From Tetrapyrgos nigripes (taxonomy: Eukaryota; Basidiomycota; Agaricomycetes; Agaricales; Campanellaceae): a stretch of DNA of 64,000 nucleotides. The stretch is from the NCBI GenBank assembly GCA_013368315.1, contig JAACJM010000262.1, positions 49,238 through 113,237 of the forward strand, read 5' to 3'. A program made the position numbers and the translations under genes. Of the stretch, positions 12,347-22,527 are shown in pieces (positions within the stretch are counted from its first letter, which is position 1; every line of letters begins with the position of its first letter). The notes beneath the pieces are model-generated. The model saw only the letters and a list, made by a program, of their open reading frames with translations. It was not told the origin of the DNA and made no database searches.

Positions 12347-12786
12347 AGTAAAAGCAGGTAGGGAACTGGAGTCTCAGAGTTTTCCATCTCGACGTCGCCT
12401 GAAGAAATCGACTGTACCCAGTCCAATTGCGAAGTTGACGTAGTCACAACTTGAGAAGAAGAAGACGCAGGCATGGAGATGGCAACTGATGCATTCTCCT
12501 TGACCTTGCCTTTGTTGGATTGTTTTGTAATCCCTTTCTTCTTCATAGCCTCTTTGGACTTTTCAGTCCACGGTTCTGGGCATGTCTGGGTCGTATGACC
12601 CATCCTGTTGCAATTGAAGCATTTCCGATCTTTCTTGCAATCAGAAGGCTTCTGGTACGGCGCTGCAGCGTTAGTGCGTTCCCCTTTTGACTTGTCTGAT
12701 CGTTGAGCACTGCCTTGACTAGTGCTGCCAGACTTCTTGTCAGACTTCTTACCCGACGACGAAGGATACGTTCGAGCATTGCTCAA
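12343..12786 (-). CDS. copia gag C-terminal part with CCHC zinc knuckle
   Basis: This 147-aa frame contains 'CFNCNRMGHTTQTC', a perfect CX2CX4HX4C nucleocapsid zinc knuckle. It is surrounded by Lys/Ser-rich, basic sequence typical of RNA-binding nucleocapsid regions. It overlaps the protease frame by 4 nt. The boundary with the main gag frame (13,017-13,670) is decayed, with stops and frame changes between 12,787 and 13,016. Confidence 0.85.
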   Translation of the reverse strand: MSNARTYPSSSGKKSDKKSGSTSQGSAQRSDKSKGERTNAAAPYQKPSDCKKDRKCFNCNRMGHTTQTCPEPWTEKSKEAMKKKGITKQSNKGKVKENASVAISMPASSSSQVVTTSTSQLDWVQSISSGDVEMENSETPVPYLLLL

Positions 12787-13670
12787 ACGATAGTTGGTGA
12801 ATTCCTTCTTTAGTCACACAATGAGGTTGACAGCTGTGTATACAGGTTTCTCCCCTTCTGGTGCAGTAGTGGCATCCCATGTAGTGGCAGCCGCATCCAC
12901 AGTTGCTTCGTAAGAACTGCAAACAAAATAATCCCCACCAGGGCTGAATAAAAGACTTGATCTGAGACATCTATGTCTCTCTTCTTGATAGAAGCCCACA
13001 GATCCTGAGCTTCGTCTCAGAGCTTATCGAACTCCCAGACTGGTTTATGTAATTTGAAGAGTTTCCACAGCTCGTTAGACTCTTGAACTGTAGATGAAGG
13101 ATCGAAATGTTGCTCGAGCTTCTTGATAAGCTCTATTGCATCCGACTCTTTGATGTAGTGGATCATAATTTTATCATCTATCTTGCCTGTAATAGCGTTA
13201 AAAAAGGCTAGTTTGACAGTGTTACCAGGATGTAGCCTGGAGCTTTTGAAGTGTTGGTGATGAATCACCCGTAAAGCATTATTAGCGTGAAAGTACCAGA
13301 TCTTCCAATTCTCACTGCCAGTAAGAACTGACAAGGAATCAAAAGCTTTATTGATGTCACTGAGCGGCATCACGTAATTGGGGTTTGTATTTTTGGGCAT
13401 AGATAATGCGACCGACAAAGTAGGGGAAGATGGAGGAGATGATGGAGGAGGGACATTACCCTGGACATTGGCACTAGTATTTTTGCCAGCATCAGACATA
13501 ATGGGAGTGAGTGCGAATGGAAGGGGGTTTTGGATGGGAGGATCAAGTGGTTGTGCCTGAGAAGTAGATGATACAGGTGGAGTAGGAGTTTGGGTACTAG
13601 AGTGACGACTGGTAGTAGGAAGTGGAATATCTGGGGCTGGTCCTTGAGATCGAGTTTGTCGACTAGTCAT
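12787..13670 (-). pseudogene. copia gag capsid region
   Basis: From the ATG at 13,670 a 217-aa frame has a Pro/Ser/Thr-rich N-terminus. It then reads 'LTGSENWKIWYFHANNALR' and 'FNAITGKIDDKIM', the usual copia gag (UBN2/retrotran_gag type) pattern. It stops at TGA 13,017-13,019, in 'FDKL*DEAQDLWASIKKRD', and clearly continues in the same frame afterwards. This again fits Arg CGA changed to TGA. A further frame disturbance follows before the zinc-knuckle frame. Confidence 0.8.
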
Positions 13671-13748
13671 ATACTAGTCCAAGAACAGAATATGAGTAAA
13701 GAGTAAAGCAGAGTAGAGCAAGTGTTTATCGAAGTTATAGCAAGCTAG

Positions 13749-13763
13749 TTGGGGCCCATAACC
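13749..13763 (-). promoter_or_regulatory. Primer binding site for half tRNA-iMet (copia type)
   Basis: Read on the minus strand the site is GGTTATGGGCCCCAA, directly after the 5' LTR. Drosophila copia is known to prime from the anticodon-side half of initiator Met tRNA through GGTTATGGGCCC. The match here suggests the same half-tRNA priming mechanism. Confidence 0.75.
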
Positions 13764-13974
13764 TATTAAACTTAGGTTATCTTAGTGAGTAATCTTAGTG
13801 AGAGTCACAAAGTGGGGGGGTAAGAGTGTGCGAACGTATCTCGCTTGACTCTCAAGTATATATCATTAATCAAAGTAGTATAATAATATAAATAGTCTAA
13901 GTATATCCGTGTGATCGTTTGACTGTAAGTCCGCAGTACCTGAGTGATGCCATATGCATTGTAACTTAGTAACA
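13764..13974 (-). repeat. 5' LTR of the copia element
   Basis: About 211 bp on the minus strand, starting TGTTA and ending TAATA immediately before the primer binding site. The ends form an imperfect short inverted repeat. It contains AT-rich TATA-like strings (13,870-13,890) suitable as a promoter. No second LTR exists because the element is truncated. The outer boundary is inferred from the TGTTA start and could be off by some bases. Confidence 0.65.
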
Positions 13975-14189
13975 TGATCGTAATCGCTTAATTCCAACAG
14001 TACTGTTCGTAAATCTCATGAAAATCTCAATTTTTTTTACTGGAATGTAAACTAATTGTCCATTGGTACGTGTGTTACAAGTTTTACATCTTAGCGGTAG
14101 ACCTATTGAGCTGGAGGCAACGGACTTTGCATTTTGCAGACACGGTGGGCGCATGTGAACCCACACATGACTGCAGATTTGGTGAGTGA

Positions 14190-15865
14190 ATAGTGTTTAG
14201 TTTGGTTCCTGCTGCAGAGGAAGATGATTTGGCATTGCAGAGCAAGTTTTCTGTGTACAAGGTGAGTGTGCGGGGCCGCTTTATCTACGTTTACTGACTC
14301 TCTCTCTCCCTCTCTGTCTACCTATCTCTCTATATCTATAGATTGAAAACTCACTCAAACGCGGTCATGGCCTCTTCCATCCCGACAATATCAAGATTTA
14401 CGCTGGGAATACATCCCCTGGACCAAGAACCGCTCCTCTTCCAGATTTGGGCTTGGGCCTCGGCCTCGGTTCTCCTTCCGTTTCTCCATTCAATACTACT
14501 ACAACGAGAAGACCATCGAATTCTGGCTCTGGCTCTGGGTCTATCTCTCACTCAAATTCGGGAGCTAGACATAGACCTGCTCTAAGCACTATCGTCACTG
14601 CGAATGCGAATGCGAATGGGTCTCCTGTTATTGGACCTTTTTCTGCTTCTGCTTCTGCCTCTGCTTCTGCGTCGATGTCGGGAAGCCTCCGTCTACGTAG
14701 TAGTCATGGTCAGTCGTCGTCTTCGTTTTTTATTGGTGTATGTTCTGCATCAGCATCAGGGTCTCCAAGTCCCAGTCCTACACCTGGTTCGGGGTCTGCT
14801 CTCGGTTTAGGGTTCACTTCAGCTTCAACTTCAGCAGCTTCAGGCACAACAGGAACAACTAGCTCAAGTCCAGGTGGTGGTGGTACTATAGGTTCCCTAG
14901 GCTGAGCAGAAGGAAACAGATGAGTCCATTCAGCAAGTGCAGCTACGTTTGGAAAATACATGGAAGATGAAGATGATGAGGATTATGAGGATGTGTTTGG
15001 GAAACCAATTGTTGGGGAGAAGGGGGTAGAGTTGGATAAGGGGATGATGGAGTTGAAGTTGAATACGAGGTTGTCGAATAAGTCGTGGGTGGGTTTTTTT
15101 TTCCCCCTTGGTTTCTGTTTTCTGTTTTCTGTTTTTAGTGTTTTTAAACCTAAACCGTGTACATATCCTAATTGTTGTTTTTTGTTTTTAGCAGCTTGAT
15201 GACGACGATGACGATGATGACGAGGAAGATCCTTTCGCTGAGGTATGTGTGATGATTATGGTTGTGATTGTAATACTTTTGACACGGCATTGTACATACA
15301 CACACAGATTGACGAAGGTTTCTCGGAAGAAGACTTGGAAGCCAACCTTCAACGAGATAAATATGTACAGCTGTGTAATCAAGTCAATTCGCTCATTGAC
15401 CAGCTTACACCTTCTGCTCCAGACTTTCAGCTTAGTGATGCGTGTGATCAGTTGGTGAGTCTGAGCCCCTTCTTTCTTTTGGTTCGCTGTTCAATGTCGG
15501 GGTTACTGATGGCATTCTCTTATCGTTCTATTATGTATATTATACATATACAGTTCACTATCATAGTGGAGACACCAGACATGCAAGTACAAATGGTATC
15601 CTCGCACGGGATGTTGGCTATTCTGGAGGTACTGGAAGGAAAGCAGAATAGAGATGTGACGATAAAGTTGTTGCAGATTATTAATGTTGTGTTTTTTTTT
15701 TGCCCTTGCTGATGACGCTGCGAGTTTTGAGGTACTGACTGAGTCAGACTGTCTGGGAAATAAAATAGCTCATCACGGAGGATATTGGGTTTTTGGAGAG
15801 TTTTTGTCTCGCCTGTAAGAAATACAACCGAAAAAAATACGGGTACGGTACCGAGCCCTACCTGG
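14190..15865 (+). pseudogene. SepH/Cdc7-like septation kinase, C-terminal fragment (3' side of insertion)
   Basis: Continuation of the gene broken at about 9.4 kb. It reads 'EDDLALQSKFSVYK', an intron (about 14,260-14,341), then 'IENSLKRGHGLFHPDNIKIYAG', the family's conserved segment after the kinase linker. A long Ser/Gly/Ala-rich low-complexity region, acidic blocks ('DEDDEDYEDVFGKP', 'DDDDDDDDEEDPFAE') and armadillo-like sequence ('QVQMVSSHGMLAILEVLEG', 'VTIKLLQIINVV') follow. The frame shifts at about 15,700 and resumes as 'LITEDIGFLESFCLAC' before homology fades near 15,860. The gene is dead as a continuous unit. Confidence 0.65.
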
Positions 15866-15977
15866 AAAGTCACAATTTTTTGTTTTCAGAGTTCGCGATA
15901 ATTACTATGTACTTGGCATTATTACAGTCTGAATAGTATGGAACATCGTCAACTACGAAATATACAACGAATAGGAA

Positions 15978-17560
15978 CTAGTTAGCATCGGGAGTAAGCA
16001 AGTCCAACCCCACTTTCCAAAGATCTTTTTGGTCAGCTTCCCATCTCTCTTGAAGTTTCTTTCCAGCAACCTTCTTGAAGTCGAGGTCGGACATGCAGCC
16101 GTTGGTGCACCAGTGAAAGAGTCCAGCAGTGGAATAGAAGGTGAGAGATGAACGTCATTCATGAGCCGCAATAGATGTATTGGAATGGGTGAGAAGAGCT
16201 GAGGGAAGAAAAATAACTGTACCAGGAGGAAACTCCAGGATTAGCCCGAGAGTCCAGATAATGAGGTGGCCTCCCTTTTTGTAGTCAAAGGATCCAGTGG
16301 AAAAGACGGCACAAATTCCAAATATAAGGTTGAGAAAGTCATAGTGGTAGATAGTGACTGCCTGCTCAAAGTTGATATTGGCAGCAGCAAAGACCATATT
16401 CTCTAATGGGCACTGAAGCTGTGGATCATTCTCGTGAAGGATGTCCATAACATTCCCATAGAGGGTATGGAGCTTGGGGTAGTATGCTTTGAAATATTCT
16501 AGAGAAAGCAGGAAGGTTAGAAAGTGAAAGAGCACAAAAAATAGGGGCAACACACGATCAATGAGACCGGTGACACGCCGGACCGACGGTTCACTGAAGA
16601 TGGTCTTCAAGACTTCCACATTGGACTTCCCATGCACAAAGTTTCCTGGCTGCCTCCGTCCTCCTCCAAAACTTGACCCCCAGGCTACTGAAGGGTAGTC
16701 ACCACACCGCCCTGGCTTTCGTAGAAGCGCGGCCAAGTCAAGTCTCTTTAGTCCGTCCTGGAATGTTTTGTCAACGGAGACAACAACCAGACCCCACTCT
16801 GTATCAACAGGATGAGGACACATCATGATGAGGGCTCTACCGGTGGAGTCTTCAACTATCTTCGTTGCTCTGAAAAACATGGGTCAGAGAGGACAGGTTA
16901 GAGAAAATTCGATGACATATGATCCATCAAATTCCACCACCTGAAATCCCAACTTTTTTTGCTTCCTCTAACATATGCACCATCTTTGGCCCCCCGCCTC
17001 CATCCTGTTTGCCGGAATACCCACTGCTGCTGTTCCACTCAAACTCTGTATTCACTCGATATTTGGCCTGTAGAGCACATGCAAGGTGTGTTCTGACACA
17101 TGCCTTGAGGCTGGAACCCGCCGCCTTCTGTGCCTTGAGACAGTCATCCTGACGAAGAGTATGGGAACGGTGCTTTGACTTGGCGTTTTTACATTGCTTT
17201 GCAGAGAGGGTCATGTCGGGTACGTATGTGGTTGCATTGGGAAGTGAAGGAGTGGGCTGTACATGAGGAGCGGTGACTCCCGCAAGGGCGACAAAGCGGG
17301 GTTGAGTGGGACGTTGAGTGAGGCATCAAGAAGCATGATGAGTTGCCAGAGGGCTAGCATTGTCGGTAAGTGTCTCGTCGCGCTGCATCTCAAGCTGCTG
17401 TTGGTAGTATGCAGGCTTGATGAGTGCTTCAGCATCAAGTTCCAGTGTAAAGTATTTGGTAGGCCCAAGGCCACCAAACTCCTTTTTATTGCGAAGGACA
17501 CGTGTATCTGTAGAATATATATCAGGTTTGTATGATACTCAAAGTAGTAAAAAAAGAAAA
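15978..17560 (-). pseudogene. TET/JBP-family 2OG-Fe(II) dioxygenase, nearly complete but with stops
   Basis: Relative of the fungal TET/JBP oxygenases that oxidise 5-methylcytosine. Reading upstream to downstream on the minus strand: an exon 'EFGGLGPTKYFTLELDAEAL'; 'LACALQAKYRVNTEFEWNSSS'; an exon from 16,869; the conserved 'SSFGGGRRQPGNFVHGKSN'; a 57-nt intron (16,499-16,555); then the catalytic core 'YHYDFLNLIFGICAVFSTG' (iron-binding HxD), 'KKGGHLIIWTLGLILEFPPG' and 'SALLTHSN' (distal iron His), ending 'GLFHWCTNGCM' and TAG at 15,978. TGA codons at 17,326-17,328 and 16,155-16,157 interrupt it. In basidiomycetes this family is amplified alongside KDZ transposons. No KDZ transposase is seen here. 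Confidence 0.75.
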
Positions 17561-17585
17561 TGAACGAAAAGCTTGGTACATAAAA

Positions 17586-17610
17586 AGTCGACGCGTTAGA
17601 CGCGTCGACT
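17586..17610. repeat. Perfect 25-bp CpG-rich palindrome
   Basis: Two 11-bp arms, AGTCGACGCGT and its exact reverse complement, surround a TAG spacer. It lies just upstream (minus-strand sense) of the TET/JBP-like coding sequence. Each arm holds two CpG sites. Confidence 0.9.
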
Positions 17611-18381
17611 AACCGACTTGTGGCTTTCTGACTGCCCCAGGGTCGGGGCTGCATACTTGCCAGAGTGGGGAAGAAGTAGGGAAGAAGGGAGAGACAAAAC
17701 AGACGACTTACTGTCATATTCCATGTTGGTAATTGCAGTGAAAGACCAGCAATCAACACAGAAGCTTGTTCGACAGCGAACTTTGAGCTTTTTCAATGAC
17801 CTGATGTGTCACATGTCTCTGACGCGTCGCGTTCTGTTTGAGCTCTATACTTGGAAACCGGCTTGTATCTCATGCTCTAGGGCCCTTTCGCGCATAATTT
17901 CACTGATATTGAGCGCTGCACAGTCTTCTGCATCAGTAGCCCCTTTAGCAGTGTTGGGCGTAGAGTAGATTTTTGTATATATGCAAACTGATATGAACAC
18001 TGAACACCGAAGAAGAACAGGAGAATTTGACGCGGCTGCACAGCCTTTCGATTCAAGTTACACATCATTCTCCTTTGTCAACCACAACGTCCCTCTCGCA
18101 GTCTGCCAAGACATCTTTCACTCAGTGCAGGTTGTCCGATAGCAACACACCTCTCAGCAGCAGCGCACATCCCAAATGCGAGTCGCGACACACAGTGAAG
18201 CAGTGGAAATTCAGGCGTCAGTGATACCTTTCATAGCTCCAACAAAGCTCCACTTCTGGTATGTATATCCCCACACTTGTGACCTATGTACTAAGAGTAT
18301 ACGCCATCACATGGAGAAAGACGGTCGCGTACTTGTCATATGTGCACAACTTCGAGTTGCTCCACATACAACTAGCCAACA

Positions 18382-18388
18382 TATAAAG
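18382..18388 (+). promoter_or_regulatory. TATA box of the 18.4-kb gene
   Basis: TATAAAG lies 53 bp upstream of the ATG at 18,435, in a pyrimidine-rich leader (ACTCTACTCTCCACATTC). This is a plausible core promoter for the gene that follows. Confidence 0.5.
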
Positions 18389-18434
18389 CTGGACAACTGG
18401 ACAACTCTACTCTCCACATTCATCGCAACTCGCC

Positions 18435-19959
18435 ATGTGCCCCAATCTCCAAAACATCGGCATAAACCTGGACCCTGACCTTCCTCCTGGCTCCATTGAG
18501 CTGCCTTTAGGAGACTGGACTGTCAACCTACTCAAAAATAGTACCGGTCTTGGCCCCATTTATCCTTACATCCATGACCCAAATTGGGAAATTTTTGAGC
18601 ATGACCCAACGCTCAAACTTCTCAACTACCACCCTATGCAGAACGAACCAGAGTTCGACCTCAATGAGTTTCCTGCAAGCATGCAGGAGACACACTATTA
18701 TCTCATTCCCAAGAATCCGGGCAGACTGAATGAACACCCTGCCACCCCTGCTGGGTTGGATCTTAGCAGCTTTTGTAAGTGTTCCTTTTAAATATTCTTC
18801 AATTTAAATCCTTTATTGATTTCTGCATTATGATGCAGAGTTCCATGGGCTTGCACTTCCTTCTCCTCCTCGTTCAAATCTTCAGGGTCATCCGGCTTCA
18901 TCATGTGAGTGGAGCAGCTTCGCATCCCCAACCCACACCCCCAATCATCCACACTGACCATTACCCACAGCCTCTGCCACTTCCTCTCAAGATGCCAGCC
19001 TAAATGATATTAGGGCATCTTTCGCTCAGAGTTAGTACTATCTGCATTTATTGCCAGTGAATTGTATAGAGCTAATGTTCACTCCTACTAGTAGATGAAA
19101 TGAATCGTAAAATCGATGAGCTTCTGGCAGAAGACTCTGACTCGGAATTTGATGAAGACAGAGTGCCTGAGTATTTTCGTGAGTAATTGTTTATTGTATG
19201 AACACCGACTGTATACTAAATTTCCCACTCAAGGTGATCCTGATTATGTTCAGGAGCGTCAGCCTAACTCATCAGATCTCAATAAAGATGAACTTCAATA
19301 TATCCGAGAAGGCAAAGAGTTGGCAGACAAGGCAAAGGTGAAGAAGATAGAAGATGAGCTGGCAAGAAGTGAGCTGCTGAGTCAGGAGTGGCAGAGAAAC
19401 AGCGAGCTGGCAAGAGAGGAGAAGCTGGCATGTTCGAAAGCTGACTCTGAAGCCAACGAAGTTCATTTGGTAAAGAGGATGGACTCGGACTCTGATCTAT
19501 CTTCCCGGGCCAGCATTGATAGTAACAAGTCAGAAGATAAACCAGTATCTTGTGGTAAGTAAAAGTTTGCCTTGTTGAAAACTAATGTAGTCCTAATTAT
19601 TTATTAAAGATCCAAACCAAAGCTACCAGACACCAGAACATCAACCCGGCTGGAGTCAGTTTTCTGCTTCGCCGCTGGAGGAGTTCTGCTACTGCTCCCC
19701 AAAGCCAGACGACTTGTATGAAGTCATTGCTCGCCAATGTGAAGAGCATCAACAATGTCAACAATCTTCTCCCAGTCCGAGTCAAACTTCAAGTTCAAGT
19801 TCACCGCGGCGGAAGAGATTCATCACAGTCCAGGTTGAAAATCAAGGCTTCCAGTCCTCCCCTAGCCGTCTGGAGATCAAGCGTAAAGCTGGGAGCTCTG
19901 AGACCTCAAGCCCCCAGAAACAGTGTTGTTTGGAGAAATCTGACCAGATAAATCTCTGA
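18435..19959 (+). CDS. Unrecognised multi-exon protein with acidic/charged coiled-coil segment
   Basis: Predicted from ATG 18,435 (exon 1, 113 codons, 'MCPNLQNIGINLDPDLPPGS') with GT-AG introns at about 18,775-18,838, 18,904-18,970, 19,032-19,092, 19,180-19,233 and 19,554-19,609. It ends at TGA 19,957-19,959 after 'KSDQINL'. The middle has 'EMNRKIDELLAEDSDSEFDE', then a heptad-rich helix ('DKAKVKKIEDELARSELLSQ') and Ser-rich, basic sequence near the C-terminus, suggesting a nuclear or scaffold protein. The exon 1/2 junction does not keep frame with the obvious sites (TTTT before GTAAGT), so either a one-base indel or an alternative acceptor is involved. No family is recognised. Confidence 0.6.
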
Positions 19960-20234
19960 ATTGCCATTTTGCCACTGCCTTCATCTTAGTACTTTGCTAT
20001 ATCGTCACGATCATGATCTATCTCATTGCTTTCAAATCCATAACCACTTTGCCTGCTGCTGATTGCCTATATTTATTTTGTAGCTCAGAACAGACCTGTA
20101 CATTTTGACATACCATGCTCTTTGTAGTATTATTGATAATTACAATACAAGATTTGTACAGACTTGTACATACTTTTTGGCCTACTTCCGAGTCCAGATG
20201 TCTGCAGTGAGTTGCGCCGCATGTGAATCATTGC

Positions 20235-20530
20235 CAACTTAAAGTTCCCTTTTACTTCCATCACGACCTTTCACGTTTGCGATTTCCTTCTCCTCTGCTA
20301 TCGGGGGCAGGTTCAGACATCTTGAGCACCTTCGCTGTAGGTGAAGAAGGGGAAATAGAGTGTTTTGGCAGGCTGGACACGAGACTGCTTAAGATACTGG
20401 TGAGTTGACTGGCAATTTCTATTTTTCCACTTCAAGTTCTAATTGTTTTTTACAGGCTGGAGAAGAATATGCAAGCATTCCGAAAACCACAACCTCCCTC
20501 CTCAACTTAGCCCTGACGGAAAAATCCCCG
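20235..20530 (+). pseudogene. Two-exon coding remnant, family unknown
   Basis: Reads 'GAGSDILSTFAVGEEGEIEC', '…FGRLDTRLLKIL', an intron with GTGAGT at about 20,401 and TTTACAG at about 20,457, then 'AGEEYASIPKTTTSLLNLAL' and 'TEKSPSYSRS' before a stop. The reading across the splice looks like real protein. It abuts the BRR2/DNM1 fragment array directly, so it may be a third captured gene piece. Confidence 0.45.
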
Positions 20531-20705
20531 TCCTACTCTCGTTCCTAATCCAAGGCAGCCTCTCCTCACTATCCTTGTCTCCGAGTCTAGTCTCCAAAAC
20601 CAGCTTACGGAACTCTTCCGAAGCATCAGAGCTTCCAATCGGATCAATGTGGAGGTAGTGATGTGGGAGAACGGTGTTGGCCAGATTCTGCGAAAGCTCA
20701 TCCTA
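20531..20705 (+). pseudogene. BRR2-like fragment a (internally deleted)
   Basis: Degenerate copy of the segment found intact at 20,775-21,046. It matches the start ('KAAS…SVLVSESSLQNQL') and the end ('NVEVVMWENGVGQILRKL') but lacks the centre ('FHVITKFFKNCDLIVWCTKL'). Frames are broken. It is the first of three copies in this array. Confidence 0.6.
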
Positions 20706-20769
20706 CCCATGACAACTTCTTTGCTTCTCCAGCGATATGCTGAGGACAAGCACAGTGCCACGCTCACCG

Positions 20770-21046
20770 TCTCCGTGTCCGAAGTCTATCTGGATCCCGT
20801 CACTGCTCCCAACAAAGCAGCCTCTGTCTTCTCTGTCCTTGGCTCCGAGTCCAGTATCCATGACTGTGAAAACCAGCTCATGGAACTCTTCGAGTACCAG
20901 AGCTTCCACGTCATCACTAAATTCTTCAAAAATTGCGACCTCATTGTTTGGTGCACCAAGCTCATGTGTAGCAATGCAGACGAGCAGGTCAATGTGGAGG
21001 TAGTGATGCGAGAGAAGGGTGTCGGCTGGATTCTGCGAGAGCTCGA
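20770..21046 (+). pseudogene. BRR2-like fragment b
   Basis: Reads 'SEVYLDPVTAPNKAASVFSV', 'IHDCENQLMELFEYQSFHVI' and 'FFKNCDLIVWCTKLMCSNA'. This corresponds to the N-terminal region of the U5 snRNP helicase Brr2, ahead of its helicase cassettes, where animal Brr2 has a '[20 protein letters not shown]' counterpart. Only about 90 residues of a protein that is normally over 2,000 aa long are present. At about 21,047 the sequence switches without a gap into dynamin coding sequence in the same open frame. Confidence 0.7.
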
Positions 21047-21310
21047 GTTGGTGTCTGAGGAGTTGGTGAAAATTTGCCATAATTGTACCAGTACTGTGAG
21101 TGCTTTTTCTTCCCCGTTCCTTTGGTAAAAGCTCAATTTGTTACATTCATTACAGGAACTGCAAAGATTCCCTCATCTCCATGCTCAACTCATCTAGGCC
21201 GTCTCTGAGCTGTTGAGAGAGCGTCTAGGACCAACTTCAGAATATACACAAAGTCTGATCGACATCCAAGCCGCATATATCAACACCAACCACCCAGCTG
21301 TCATGAATCG
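21047..21310 (+). pseudogene. DNM1-like dynamin fragment, part 1
   Basis: Reads 'ELVSEELVKICHNCTST', an intron (about 21,095-21,154, GTGAGT to TTACAG), then 'ELQRFPHLHAQLI*AVSELL' and 'SEYTQSLIDIQAAYINTNHP'. This is the conserved stalk region of mitochondrial-fission dynamins (Dnm1/Drp1). It has one in-frame TAG at the GAG-like position before AVSELL, and homology is lost after about 21,310. It is fused directly to BRR2-like sequence upstream. Confidence 0.75.
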
Positions 21311-21815
21311 CTCCCTGCCTATTCATTTCCTTTCTATTCTTTTCCCTTTACTATCTACTTCCCACTCTAACCCATAAACATCAACCATTTCTCATCATCA
21401 TCTATAGTTACCATCTCTCTAGATCTATGACTCACATTCCTATCTCCTCCGATCCCTATCTCCATGGACATTCTCACTGTCAATCACTCCGCATGATCTA
21501 GTACTTTCTATTACTTTCATCTATCCATATTTGACTTATTATTCTCTCGCCCTTGACATTTCCACATGATACCGTCTATTATTACTTACTCCTTCCCATC
21601 TGTTCATATTTTACTTATATACCTGTGATCCTTGTAACCTATCCCTTAGTTCGTTCACTTCGTCTCCGCTCTGTACTTTTACTACGCAGTGTAGAGCCTA
21701 GTCAGCTTACTTTCTCTCTATCTCTCTACCTCTCTATCTCTCTTGATCAATCTATTCTCTTGTAACCGGCTTTCTCGTATTGTGTGACTTGGGTGGTTAT
21801 CGAGTGTAACGACAA
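21311..21815. other. Pyrimidine-rich insertion inside the dynamin fragment
   Basis: Low-complexity CT-rich DNA (strings of TCTCTAT, CATCTATC) separates the two dynamin parts. No coding signature. It sits where the dynamin protein sequence should continue ('INTNHP…AFIQGSA'), so it is an insertion or a local rearrangement. Confidence 0.5.
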
Positions 21816-22527
21816 CCCTGACACCAGCATTCATTCAAGGCTCAGCTTTGGCATCTGCCCAAGCAAATCTCCCTCCTAAATCACAAGCAATCCCTCCAAG
21901 AGTGAGTACGTGAAGCCTTTCGTTCTCTTCCTTATTTCTTTTTCCTCTTACAAAAGTAAACTGACGCTTTATTTTGTAACCAGCCCTCCTCAGCTGCATC
22001 CATTCAACCCAACGGCCTAGATGACAAAGACGAAGACAACCCTTCAGACAATGACTCAAGTATCAACAGCTTTACTTCTCGCAATGACAGCCGCTCAGTC
22101 TCCAACACCATCCACGACTGTTCTCATGTCTCAACAGCCTCAGCAGCTTCAACACCAACTCTCAACAACTCGAGTGGAAGCAAACGTCCTCCCTCATGTC
22201 ACCCTTCCCAACCCCAACATCATCGTTCTGCAATTGGTACAACTGGTGCTGGGGGCTAATATGGCTGGAATGGGTGGTCCGTTGGGATCGTCACCGCATT
22301 CTGCGAAGGAAACGTTCTTGAACTATTTTTTCGGGCAGAATAGACCTGGGCCAATAGCTGGTGGGTTTGATGCGGGTGTTGTTGGTGCACATGGGCATGG
22401 ACATGGTGCTGGAGGAGGGAGGAGACATGGGTCTGGTGGTAGGGATTCATTGGGTGTTGATGTGGGGATTGTACCTGTTGGAAGGGACATGACTGGTCCT
22501 GATCCTGTGCTGTCGAGTGGGATCTAT
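21816..22527 (+). pseudogene. DNM1-like dynamin fragment, part 2
   Basis: Starts 'AFIQGSALASAQANLPPKSQ', has an intron (about 21,903-21,983), then a Ser/Asn/Asp-rich variable region ('DDKDEDNPSDNDSSINSF'). After a frame shift it reads 'MGGPLGSSPHSAKETFLNYF' and a Gly/His-rich stretch, the segment before the GTPase effector domain in fungal Dnm1. It ends at about 22,527 by switching into the third BRR2-like copy. Stops and frame changes make it non-functional. Confidence 0.7.

Larger units (their letters stand above)
10200..13974 (-). mobile_element. Ty1/copia LTR retrotransposon, 3' truncated
   Basis: Minus-strand element with the order 5' LTR, primer binding site, gag, zinc knuckle, protease, integrase, reverse transcriptase. 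This integrase-before-RT order is diagnostic for copia. The RT is cut off at about 10,200, before the YVDD active site, so RNase H and the 3' LTR are missing. Together with the fragment at 9.4-10.2 kb it splits the SepH-like gene. Without the catalytic half of RT and the second LTR it cannot transpose autonomously. Confidence 0.9.

Noticed and set aside
20703..21136. Minus-strand frames that look conserved between 20.7-21.1 and 22.3-22.8 kb
   Set aside because: The similarity reflects duplicated DNA; the plus strand gives the Brr2-like protein motifs, so the minus-strand frames are shadows.
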